From Micropterix aruncella (taxonomy: Eukaryota > Arthropoda > Insecta > Lepidoptera > Micropterigidae), in assembly GCA_944548615.1 (NCBI GenBank), contig OX155980.1, positions 36,231,643-36,295,642 on the forward strand: a stretch of 64,000 bases of DNA, in the 5' to 3' direction. A program made the position numbers and the translations under genes. Position 1 is the first letter of the stretch; the number at the start of each line of letters is the position of its first letter. Shown in pieces: positions 53,580 to 63,843 of this stretch. The notes beneath the pieces are model-generated. The model was not told the DNA's origin and did not search any database. It worked only from the letters and a program-made list of their open reading frames with translations.

Positions 53580-55185
53580 GTTTTATATGCCATAATAAAT
53601 GTCAGTAAGTAGGGGTTCGTGCCTTTTGTTCAGTTTCGCACTGAGGCCCTTTTTTTTAGTTACTGCGAATAAGAAAGATATTTATAGATTGGAGGGAGGT
53701 ATGATTTAGATCTGACCGAGGAGGAAGATCTCGACGTTCTCAATAAAGTGCAATAGGTAAAGGAGAATGCCACTCTTTGGGCCCACCCTCCTATAACAAT
53801 AAACCATATTATGTCATATGAAAGATCTTTTTATGTGTTATAATTACTTATATAACAGCTCTTCTTAATTCACTGTGGGTAAAAAAATATATATGGCAAT
53901 AGATGACGATAGTGCTTGGGTTTACTTGGTGAGTGGTGTCAGAGATGGGCTGTAATCGACTTACGGGGCATTGTTTGGCTTTCCTTTCAGGCTATATCTA
54001 TATTTTGGTGTATTTTTTGTTATTTTGGGCAAAAAGGAATAATTAGTAATAATAATAATAATTGTTAAAAGACATTTCTCTCCAGGGACCTGATAATTGA
54101 AATATACAAATCTCAAATACCATTAAGATATTAGAGGTTAGATTTAGTTTTTAAATGTAATTTTAAAAAACGTAAATACATTGCCACCCTCAAGCTTCTT
54201 AGCTGGTGAGACCAAGCCTAACCAAGGCTCATACAAATAGAAGCATTCTTATTTGAATTATTTTTATAATAAAAAATCCTCCTAAATATGGTAGAAATTT
54301 AATAAAATTGATCTTCCTCATTTATTTTTTTTTTTTAGATATATGCCTCTCAATATTATATACCCAAGTGAAATGCAAGGCTGTAGCTACAAGGCAAGTA
54401 TTCCCAAGGCATTCCAGTACAAGTATTCCAATACAAGGCAAGTATTCCCAGGCAAGAATTCCAATTCGGAAAATCCCTAGTAAATAAGTGGCAAAGTGGA
54501 TGACGTCCTTACGAATAATATTACAGGATTTTTTTCTCAAAACAATTTGTCGCTGTGGGGGACAAAGTTATTCACAAAGTTTTCTTACTAAAAAGCTTTA
54601 ACTTGAACGGTGCGGATAACTGACCTGAGCAAATAACAATAAAAAATAAAATTTAATTACCTGGATAGACTTACATTTTTTACGTCTTTTGTTGAATAAT
54701 AAATTGTCTTAATACCTAAACTAAAATTGTTTTTAAATACAAGTCTTGATTTTAACGAAATATAACCTCTAAAAGACTAAAAAAGTTAGATGAATTTGTT
54801 TTTGAAAAATTATCCTTCATGCACCAGACAATATATAGGGCCGTATATGCAAAGGGTCAGGCCATCTAGGCTGTGCAAAAAATAACCGTTTATTTAAAAA
54901 AAATAAGGCTTCAAAGCTTTTTACAACCAGTTAAAAAAAAATAAATGTTCAGAAGTGGTGGATGAAAAACTTCTAGAAAATACGTCAAAGATTGTTTCCT
55001 AATATTATTGATTATCCTATCACATATGGTCCCGAAAAGCAATGAAGAAAGGTCATTTTCAAAATTGACGTTGATCAAAAACAGGTTTTGAACAAAATCC
55101 ACAATGTGATTTCGGCCTAACAAGGCATCCGTGTACCAAAGTCCAATATGTCGAGACTGAAATATCTTTAGTGCGCCCACTGGTG
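53580..55185. other. AT-rich intergenic sequence with a short imperfect tandem
   Basis: At about 54390-54450 the words ACAAGGCAAGTATTCCCA recur two to three times. The remainder shows nothing recognisable. Confidence 0.45.
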
Positions 55186-55189
55186 GACC

Positions 55190-55445
55190 AATTTTTTAAC
55201 CACAACCTTTTGAACTCTTGCCATGACCAAAATATGCCTGCACAGCAAATTTCAGCTCAATTGGTTGAAGCGTTTGGGCACTATCCGGGAGGAATAGACA
55301 CAGACACACAGACATACTGCAATCTGGAAATGGTCTAATCATCTTACTTCTTAAAATGCATATTTCCATCTTCATATCGAAAAAAGAATCGCTTTACAAT
55401 ACTTTCCCTTCTGGTTGGTTGGTGGGCCGGGAAAGTAAAAAAAGC
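55190..55445 (-). repeat. Unclassified interspersed repeat A, copy 3 (reverse)
   Basis: Its reverse complement contains CCAATTGAGCTGAAATTTGC, TGTGCAGGCATA, TTTGGTCATGGCAAGAG and GGTTGTGGTT, matching copies at 23890 and 42936, plus a terminal GGAAAGTATTGT. It is non-coding. Confidence 0.7.
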
Positions 55446-56127
55446 TGTTCTAGATGATTTGAATACGGTTATATGATCAAATAAAAAAAAGTTCAATTAT
55501 GGGTAGAGAGTAGAGAGTAACCTCCTTTGCTTATTTATGCCTCCTCACTCGGTCACCCAGTCAGGGTGTATATAGATTTTGGAACGTATTAGGTATTGCT
55601 ACCTCTCTATTAAAAAAAAAAACCCCAAAGACTAATAAATTTTTTACTACGTTTTTTTTATTTTTGTTTTTTAAATTACTTTTTATGATGGTTTTAAAAA
55701 AGATACTAACCTAACCTACTGATACTTAGGTGTTTATAAATTGTTTAAAAAAAACAAGTAACCTACTGATATAGGCGTTTGTTTTTTTTGTAATGCCTAT
55801 ATCTCTCTTATTTATTGAGTCTGACAAAATATAATAGCAGTTTCGGAATCAGCGTGTTGAATATAGTCGGGTGATGTTACAAAATCTAAAATGTAGAACT
55901 GGTAGCAATACCTAATAAATACTTGTTCATTTCTCCATAAATACTTGTATGAACTTGAAATAAACGCCATAATGCTTCAAAATAACGAGTTTTAGTATTT
56001 GATAGGGAAAAAACATTGAATTTCCTTCCTTTTATTTTTTAAGTTCGTTCTTCATGTGGTCAAAGATAATATAATAATGCATGTGGTTTGAAAAATCGAT
56101 CAAACCACCCACATCGGGGGGCGCCAG

Positions 56128-56515
56128 TTTTGCATGCGGCAATTTTGCACAAATGTCACTTTTGACAGTTCCAAATTTGTTGAGGGCAGATTTGCAGGAG
56201 GCGACCTTGCAGGAGGCAACCTTGCAGGCGGCAACATTCAGTACAGTTTTTAAGTTGTTCTGTTAGGTTAGGTTAGGTTAGGTTTTTCTTTCCCTAAAAT
56301 CGAAGTGACAGTAATTACCGGCATCCTTGTAGTGGATGACTTTTATACATCAAACTAAACATTAAAAAAAATGTTTTAAGTTTTTCTGTTAGGTTAGGTT
56401 AGGTCATTTTGACATTTGCAAAACTGCCTTCTGCAAGATTGCCTTCTGCAAAACTGCCGCCTGCAAGAATGCCGTCTGCAAGATTGCCGTCTGCAAATTT
56501 GCCTTCTGCAAGTTT
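56128..56515. repeat. Inverted arrays of a 15-bp unit with TTAGG runs between
   Basis: The left array (56128-56233) has units of the form TTGCAGGAGGCAACC. The right array (about 56416-56510) has at least six units in the opposite orientation, for example CTTCTGCAAGATTGC. Between them (TTAGG)n-type runs occur at 56262-56283 and 56388-56404, both preceded by AAGTTnTTCTG. Either strand translates to LQxAx pentads simply because the unit is 15 bp. It looks like the ends of a non-autonomous element; the class is unknown. Confidence 0.75.
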
Positions 56516-56819
56516 GATGGGACCCAAACTATCGAATGGTGGCAACTTTTTATTTTTAGTTGACTAGTCACTTTGCGCTGTCCATTATTATCTTTGCTGT
56601 CCAGCACTACATTTGACTTCCAAGCGTGCGTTCAACAAACCTTTGTTTCTGTGTGGGGATCGAAAACTATGGAGCAGAATCGATCAAAGTATCGATACCA
56701 CAAAAGTATTTCCATTTTGGATTCAATCGAAAATATCAATACCTTGAAATATAGAGTAGGTACCTACCTACTTTTTAAGAGATTGGTAAAATTTTAACTA
56801 AAAACGTGTTTATACATAT

Positions 56820-57107
56820 ATGTCTTCCAAGATTCTAAAAATGAAAGGTTACTGGAAAAACGATGAAAGTCAATGGCAATATTTTTTTGGTAATTCTATT
56901 TTTAAAAATACTAACTTAAAATATGACAATTTAGCCATAGTTTGTTTGAGCGAGAAAAACATATATGTTGTCTGTGAACCAAATGTTGTCGGTAAACCAA
57001 ATGTTGTCGGTAAACCAAATGTTAAAGTTGCTTTTTTAAAAAAAATACAATTTATATTAATTTATACCTCGGAAAAAAGTATTACATCTTTAGAAAAATG
57101 TTGTTGA
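56820..57107 (+). CDS. Hypothetical ORF with an 18-bp tandem repeat
   Basis: A 95-codon frame begins MSSKILKMKGYWKNDESQWQ. It contains two and a half copies of an 18-bp unit encoding VVGKPN (about 56977-57022) and ends EKCC. No family is recognised and AT content is high. A possible DRE-like TATCGATA sits 120 bp upstream (56692-56699). It could equally be chance or a decayed exon. Confidence 0.2.
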   Translation: MSSKILKMKGYWKNDESQWQYFFGNSIFKNTNLKYDNLAIVCLSEKNIYVVCEPNVVGKPNVVGKPNVKVAFLKKIQFILIYTSEKSITSLEKCC

Positions 57108-57109
57108 TC

Positions 57110-58814
57110 CTTTTCCCCGTAACCCTTCAATTTAATTACGACTTCATAACCAGCCGTAATTAAAATAACAATACATTTCACAGCGGAAAATGTAAAAAGA
57201 TTCCAAATTTGGAATGAATGTTTCAGTTTTCAATTAAGGGCGTTTCATTATTAAATCTATAAAGACTAGGTAATTATCTTTACAGAAAAAAGTGAAAGCA
57301 ATCTTTGAGACAAAAATACTATCGATTTTATTCCCTAGCACAGTTTAGCTGCACAGGTTAGCTGCTCTAAGCAGCTGCTCTGTGCCCCCGTGCTGGTTAG
57401 CTGCTCCGTGGTTGGGGGTGTTCTGAGTGTTTCCTGATTGTATGTGATTTTGTTTTTACTTTCTGGCTGTGATAATGGAATTGATTGGTTTTTGCTTTAC
57501 GGATGGATTTTAGTTTAACTGTTGATTCAAATAACGACTTGTAATAAACCCTGTTTAACTAGATTAAATAACTAGTTTATTTCACAAATCATCCACATAT
57601 ACAATACTTACGGTGTGGATAATTTCAATACGACATGGATTAATTAGTTGAATTTTGATATTATTGTTAATTTACACAAGCACAAATAATTGCTATAGCC
57701 CCCTAATTGTTACACTCTGGGTACACATTTCACACAAAAATGCCCATTGTCCTTTTCTACCAGCTAGCTTTAATGTATGCGGACCCCATTACAGTCTATG
57801 ACATACAAAAAATGTTTCATCTACCAGTTCCAGGATATATTTTTCTAATATTAAATTTGTATCAACTTTAAATATGTTTGACATTATAAGTAAGATTTAA
57901 ATAATATTAAAAACTGAATCAACCTGTTTAACATTTGAAGGAGTGATTTTTACATTTTTTTTAAATTTAGTACAGGATTGATTGTCGCAAACCAATTTAA
58001 TACAAGAGACAGGGCTGTATTTGCTATGTGTAAATTTTCTTTTTGACTAAACGTAAGAAATGACAGTGTCGTCCGCAAATAGAACTATGTCTGTATATTT
58101 TGTACCGTATAAGGCAGGCCATTGGTGATACAATGAATAGAAAAGTGCACTAATACTGGTCCCTGTGGAACACCAATGTTGACAAAAGATAAGGTCTTTT
58201 TTTGTAACCTATCTTTATATCAAACAATTAGTTCTAGAGACCTCTCACTCCATAATGCGTAAGTTTGATCAAAAGTCGCGATAAACGTAATCAAATAAAT
58301 GTCTTAGAATGATCACAGAAAATCCTCGTTGACCCTGCAAATTTGATTTTAATCGTAGTGTAGATTTCCCTATCTATTATAAAAAATAGATAGGGAATTT
58401 CCCTATTTTTTTTTATAGTTACAGGATGAAATTTCCACTTATCCGCTCCCCAGTAATTTCCAGCTGCTACCCTGCTTCTTATCTGGAATACTCTTGTTAT
58501 AAACTGTCGAAATCATCACCGACTTCGGACTGAGTAATTAAATACCGATTCAGATGTAGATTTATTAGTAGTGGGATGTTTTGTAATTCAATTTTGGGTC
58601 AGTATCTCTAATGTTTCCTTAGAAATCATTATTTTTTACTCGCAAAGCTTTTAAATTTACTTGTTGATTATAGAATGAAGTAACACGGTGGTTTCGAATC
58701 ACTTTTATGGTTACATTTAAAGAATAGCCGATACGTGCATCTCGTTGAGGGCATAGCATACAGAGGGAACAAGAACCTACCATATGCCCGCTCTACACGT
58801 TGGCCTTCATATGT
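57110..58814. other. AT-rich intergenic sequence with one hairpin
   Basis: A perfect 13-bp-arm hairpin (TTCCCTATCTATT) lies at 58366-58397, and GCTGCTC-type words recur at 57360-57410. Nothing coding is recognised. Confidence 0.5.
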
Positions 58815-58822
58815 GCGCCTAT

Positions 58823-59618
58823 TAGTGATGGGTGTGATCACGAATAGCAATAACAATAACGTGTGATATTTGCAATCACGAAGAACGCGTTACGAGAATT
58901 TGAAAGAACATGCTATTTGAATCACGGCTACGAACAGCACCGCGTTGCCATCACTCGGCGCCGCTACGACGCGACCGATCACTGATCAGTGATTGGCCGT
59001 TCTCACTGATCGCTGTCGAACGACCGCACGGCGCGCCACTGAACGATGAAAGGTGAGCGCCTAATTGAACCGTTCACTTGGTTTCGTTCATTTTTATATC
59101 ACTAGTGATATGATCAGTGATATGATCAGTGGATCAGTGGTCCGCCGTTCGTTCTGGCGAACGCCCGCGCCGGCTGGACGATGACTGATGAGTGGGCGAT
59201 CATTTCGTTCGTAACGTGAATTTGGACACTGTTATCGTATGAATTTGGAAACTGTTATCGCTCGCGTCGTAATCGTTCGTGTAAATGAGTTTGCTCATGA
59301 TTTGTTAAAGCAATAAAATAACTTTTGGGGACAAGTGGCTTACATTATTTCAGAAAGACGAACTCGGCTTAGCACCAAAAGAACGAGAGAGTTAATCTTT
59401 CTGAACGCTAATTCTTCTAATTACTAATAAATATTAAGCAAATATAATGCGCGTTTCTGTTATTAGTTATCACATTGACGAAACTTTGTTACTTAACGTT
59501 TCACAGTACATTTCAGTACAATCACGAAAATCACGAGTAGCAGTTATTATCACGCGTGATAAAATACCAGTAACGTGATCGTCGCGTGATTTAAAATTGA
59601 GAATCACGCCCATCACTA
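58823..59618. mobile_element. Non-autonomous hAT-type element with 8-bp target duplication
   Basis: The ends TAGTGATGGGTGTGAT (58823) and, in reverse complement, TAGTGATGGGCGTGAT (59618) are inverted repeats matching at 15 of 16 bases. Both sides are flanked by GCGCCTAT (58815-58822 and 59619-59626), an exact 8-bp duplication. An 8-bp duplication with TAGnG-type ends is diagnostic of the hAT superfamily. The 796-bp interior has no transposase; it is rich in GATCAGTGAT palindromes and ATCACG words that may be subterminal binding sites. Confidence 0.92.
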
Positions 59619-59835
59619 GCGCCTATGTCTCTCTCGCCTTTCCCATATATTTTTCACACGTCACAGAGGTGCCGACTCGCTTCCAATTTAACTATGTGGC
59701 CCAACATTGGAAAACGTATAGAGCTGGCATCGTATAGAGACGTAGACATCTGGTCTAGCTGATGTAGAGCTGTACAGAATAGAACATGTATCGTTCGATC
59801 GTGACAGGTATAGTATAACACAAAAAAAAAAAAAA

Positions 59836-60428
59836 ACGTGTGGCACTCGGGGACTGCCGCGGTAAAGCTATTGCATAGCATTTTTAACAACTTATGCAAT
59901 TATAATTATTTATTTACTTATTTTTTCTGATATCAGATAACTGCGCTCTATCGGAAAACGTTGAAATTATTCGGAATCATTTGCGGCTGCGGTAGCAAAT
60001 GATTCGGAATAATTTAAACGTCTTCCGATAGAGCGCCGCGCATGAATTTTTTATTCGATAAAGCAAAAAAAAAACGGATTATTCGAAAAAATCGTAGATA
60101 AAAAGATAGATAACTAAATTATCTTTAAAATGGTGTAGGTTTCATAATAATATGCCAGATAGTATTTGCGTAGTAGTCGTTTTTGTGTTCGGTTAGACCT
60201 AATTTCACAAATTAATTACACTATGTAATATAAACAAAATCTAAAATATTCAAAGCTAAGAATATTAGGAAAATGATCTTGTTTACCATATATTTTTTTC
60301 GAATCGTAAGCAGTACTCGTTTAGACGCAATTATCAGTTTAAAATCATTAATTTTCGTTAAGAAATTTCTTCATTCGGTCGCCGCGCTGGCCTAGGCCCG
60401 CGATAAAAGCTATGCAATAGCTTAAAAT
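59836..60428 (+). repeat. 600-bp palindrome-bearing repeat, copy 3
   Basis: Best-preserved internal palindrome: about 59943-59986 and 59995-60035 pair over roughly 40 bases (arm words GCGCTCTATCGGAA and ATTATTCGGAATCATTTGC). It shares ends and order with copies at 2097 and 17349 and has no ORF. A poly(A)-like run precedes the left end. Confidence 0.9.
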
Positions 60429-60489
60429 ACGCGGATTTTTTTCATTTATGATGTTTTTATAGAATTATACACAATATATGCCAGAAGGT

Positions 60490-61880
60490 GTGGAGATCTG
60501 GATAGGGGCCCGAAGATTGGACCGAATCCATCTTGGTCCCATTGCATAAAAAAGGCTCGACTCGCAAATGTGAGAATTACCGTACGATCTCGCTTATCTC
60601 TCACGCAAGCAAGATTCTCATCAGCATTCTTAACAAGAGGCTGGAGTGTTTCATAGACCCACAAATCTCGATTGAGCAAGCCGGTTTCGTAAGAGGTCAA
60701 GGCACGCGTGTGCAAATCTTCAACATTCGCCAACTTATAGAGAAACGCAGGGAGTTTAATATTCCAATGGCTCTCTTTTTCATCGACTATGCAAAAGCTT
60801 TTGATTGCTTGGACTGGGGGAAGATGTTTGATGTTATGCGCGATATGGGGATCCCAAACCACCTTATATTCCTCATACAGAGTCTGTACATGGAAGGCGC
60901 TTCGGGAGTAAAGTTGGACGATGAGCTTTCGAATTCCTTCAAAACAGAGAGAGGCGTCAGACAAGGGTGCGTCTTATCTCCGAAACTGTTCAATTTGATC
61001 GGCGAACATATCATGAGAAAAGTCCTAGACGAATGGGAGGGTGGAATTCGCATTGGAGGTCTCAGGATCAATAACCTAAGATTCGCCGACGACACGACCA
61101 TCATAGGTGACGATGAAAATGAGTTGGCGACCCTATTACACAGGGTGGAGAAGGAAAGCAAGAAGTATGGACTGCACATGAACCGGAGCAAGACCAAACT
61201 CATGTTTGTGGACCGGGCTGGAACCATGCAACGCACCAACGAGCTCAGTGATCTTCAAGCTGTGAAAGACTTTGTCTCCATGATATGCAACGACGGAAAC
61301 GGCGAAAGGTCTCACGCAAAAGCCAGATGGCAAGATCGGTCATGAGCAAGCTAGAAAGGCTGTGGAAGAATCGGGGTATAAGTAAGCGGACTAAGGTCAG
61401 GCTGGTTCGAGCTCTGGTTTTCTCGATCTTTCTCTATGCATCGGAGACATGGACCCTGAAGGCTCGGATACGCACCAAAGTCGATGCACTGGAGACGTGG
61501 TGTTGGCGTAAAATTCTAGGAATCCCATGGACAGCACGCCGCACCAACAAATCTGTCCTGGAAGAACTCGGCATGAGAACCAAGTGAGGCTCTCCAGCGT
61601 ATGCATGAGAAGGGTCCTGCAGTTCTTCGGTCATGTTGCCAGGAGAAACCCAGCGAAACTGGAGAAAATGCTTTCCTGAGGTCAAGTGGAAGGAAGAAGA
61701 AGCAGAGGCAGATCACCGGCCAGATGGAACGACCTCATCAAAGAAGTTACAAAAGGGTCAATACAATCTGCGACCCGCCATGCAGAAGACAGGTCGAAGT
61801 GGAGGAACCTCGTAGGCAAACTGTTGTCTAGTGGCCACTATCCTCAGTAATGAGGGACAGACGGAGAAGAAGAAGATAGA
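60490..61880 (+). pseudogene. RTE-like non-LTR retrotransposon, 5'-truncated and frameshifted
   Basis: From about 60510 the frame reads PEDWTESILVPLHKKGS. Then come reverse transcriptase blocks: NYRTISLISHASKILISILN, FFIDYAKAFDCLDW (first catalytic Asp), GVRQGCVLSPKLFN, and LRFADDT at about 61077 (catalytic DD). The C-terminal part LVRALVFSIFLYASETWTLK lies in a shifted frame (61285-61587), and a third frame carries FFGHVARRNPAKLEKML with a stop. The copy ends in a (GAA)n-like tail at 61863-61878. The endonuclease is missing and at least two frameshifts break it. Confidence 0.88.
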
Positions 61881-62039
61881 ATTAAATATTTTTTTGTATT
61901 TAATGTTTAGTTTCTTTTACATTTTTAAAAATGCCTTCTCAAGATTGCCTCATCTGACCTTATCCGCCTGATGACATTGATAACAGTTCGCAAAATATTG
62001 TCATAATGCGATTTAGCGTGATAAGCATCGAATACAGAA

Positions 62040-62363
62040 TTAAATACTTGATATCGAGTGGTTTCGATACCTCCTCCGATACTTATCGATACTTTTTTGA
62101 CGGGTACCTCCTCATTCATTGTGAGCAAGCAAGTGTGTATTCGTTCGAGGTCGCCAATCAGTGGCTCGTCGGCTCGTCGCTTGTCGCTGTGTTGTCGCTC
62201 GCTGACGCTCGCGCCGCATTTGATTGTAACTTTACATATTGTTATGTCGGTAGTGCTAAATTGTTTAAATCCCGTATCGATCCCTCCGGAGAGCGTCGTT
62301 TGACCTACTTAGGTCATCGCCGACTCCTTGTAATTGCAATTTGTGCAGGCAGTGACAATTCAT
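62040..62363 (+). promoter_or_regulatory. Possible promoter and first exon of a downstream gene
   Basis: TATCGATA at 62084-62091 is the DRE core motif found in many insect housekeeping promoters, with related CGATAC words just before it. A CpG-richer stretch (62140-62230) follows, and CAT is followed by a strong donor GTAAGT at 62364. The 121-codon frame here (62006-62371) shows no domain, so a non-coding first exon is more likely. The next exon would lie outside the window. This is inference from motifs only. Confidence 0.3.
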
Positions 62364-62371
62364 GTAAGTAA

Positions 62372-62938
62372 TTTTTTTTGCTATCAATTTCGTGTTTTCT
62401 AATCGAAGTCGATCTACATTTGTAATTTATTCGTCGGAATATGTGCACCTATTAATGCGAGAATCGTGGTAAAATAAAACGTGGTGTTTTAAAGGCTTCA
62501 ATGGATTTCATCTGTTGCGGAATAAAGTCGATAATTTGTATTCGCATAATACACGTATTGCTTAACGTTAGGTCGTTAAACCGTTAATAATTGTGAATTA
62601 GCCAAGTTTACGTGTTTTATTTGCATTTTAACTTAAAGTTATATATTTCAAAATCCTGTTTCACTCATTTGAGCCAATTCCAGGGTTTGCCTGTTGATCT
62701 AAATGCTTCAATTGATTTCATCATCTGTTGCGGAATAAACTCAATAATTCGTTGATAATCGTGAATTAGCCAAGTTTACGAGTTGTCTTAGCATTTTAAC
62801 TTCAAGTTATGATATCTTTCAAAATACTGTTTTACTTATTTTAGTCAGTTTTTCAGACCTCGCCTGTATCCTACCTTGTTTTAGCTACAATCAAATTTTA
62901 ATTCGCAAACACTACCTATTTTTAGATTTAAACAAAAT
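62372..62938. other. AT-rich sequence with an imperfect direct duplication
   Basis: Words around GGCTTCAATGGATTTCATCTG and GTGAATTAGCCAAGTTTACG at 62495-62620 recur at about 62704-62780, indicating a degenerate duplication of about 200 bp. No gene is recognised. Confidence 0.45.
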
Positions 62939-63235
62939 TATAAATAAGATAAAAAACGAATTTACCGCGTGAATTTTCTAGCACCCGACGTTTTGGCGAC
63001 GTTGCAGCCGCCGTTGTCCAGGGTAGACTGAAAGAACTGTCAATCCGTTGTCGAATTTCGAAAGTCCGTCGTGCATACAACACTCACTGTATTCTGTCTC
63101 ACGTCCTTGCGTTTGGCTTTTGGCGGTGGGAACATTTTAAGACGAGAGTTCCACGATGAAGAGTGTTTGTAACCGTCGTCTCTATTGGAGTTCTTCTTAT
63201 TTCAATGGCTTCCCGGATCATGCGAGGAAAGTAAA
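62939..63235 (-). mobile_element. Inverted 3' end of a Penelope-like element (left arm of copy 3)
   Basis: Read on the minus strand, this is the element 3' part: coding for the residues after FPRMIREAIEIRRTP, then the 3' UTR ending ACGCGGTAAATTCG near 62965. It is related to 17123-17238 but extends about 180 bp further into the coding region. It abuts the forward copy at about 63236 head to head. The arm differs from the forward copy by substitutions and a deletion of several tens of bases. Confidence 0.85.
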
Positions 63236-63246
63236 AAACCTCCAAA

Positions 63247-63843
63247 ATTAAGCCCATTCTCTGGCTTTGCTACGTGGACGATACCTTCTGCATCCTGAAG
63301 GGCAACATAGAAACGGTGAAAGAATTTCTGGGTCATTTAAACTCCATACACCCAAAAATCAGATTCACCTATGAAGTAGAGAAGGGCGGCTCCCTACTAT
63401 TTTTGGATATCAAAGTGCCGAGGAGAAGTGACAATACTCTCGGATATACGGTATATCGGAAGCCCACACATACGGACAGATATTTACATGCAAGCTCACA
63501 CCATCATCTCTACCATCTACGCTTAGTGCAGACGTCGCTCGTGAATCGAGCACGCGATCTTTGCGATGCTGAGCATTTTCTGCGAGAGATTGAACATGTC
63601 AGTGATGTCCTGAGGAGAAATGGTTATGGAAAATATCACGAGACAAGCACACGATCCAATACAGACAAAACGGCCCATAGCAACTCAATTGATAAAAATC
63701 GGCGATCTGCGAACATAGTCGATAGAGGAAATAACCACTGGATGCAGTTTCAAAATCCCATTGTGCTATCCAAAGAACAATTCTACTTTCCTCGCATGAT
63801 CCGGAAAGCCATTGAAATAAGAAGTTTGAACCCCGAACTTCAA
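63247..63843 (+). pseudogene. Penelope-like RT with YVDD core, internal deletion
   Basis: The frame reads IKPILWLCYVDDTFCILKGN from 63247; YVDD at 63271-63282 is the catalytic motif missing in the 16-kb copy. The frame continues through FLDIKVPRRSDN and YRKPTHTDRYL. The segment corresponding to the GIY-YIG core is deleted: it jumps from NTDKTAHSN to RSANIVD and HWMQFQN, losing GVY...YVG. A frameshift follows near 63830. The 5' part of the reverse transcriptase is also absent, so it is non-functional. Confidence 0.88.

Noticed and set aside
56404..56607. Pentapeptide-repeat protein on the minus strand
   Set aside because: LQxAx pentads arise from a 15-bp non-coding tandem unit present in both orientations; there is no proper start context and the frame covers only the array.
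60446..60964. 172-codon minus-strand frame
   Set aside because: Reverse-strand shadow of the RTE-like reverse transcriptase; the + strand carries the recognised motifs. The same applies to 60787-61239 on the minus strand.
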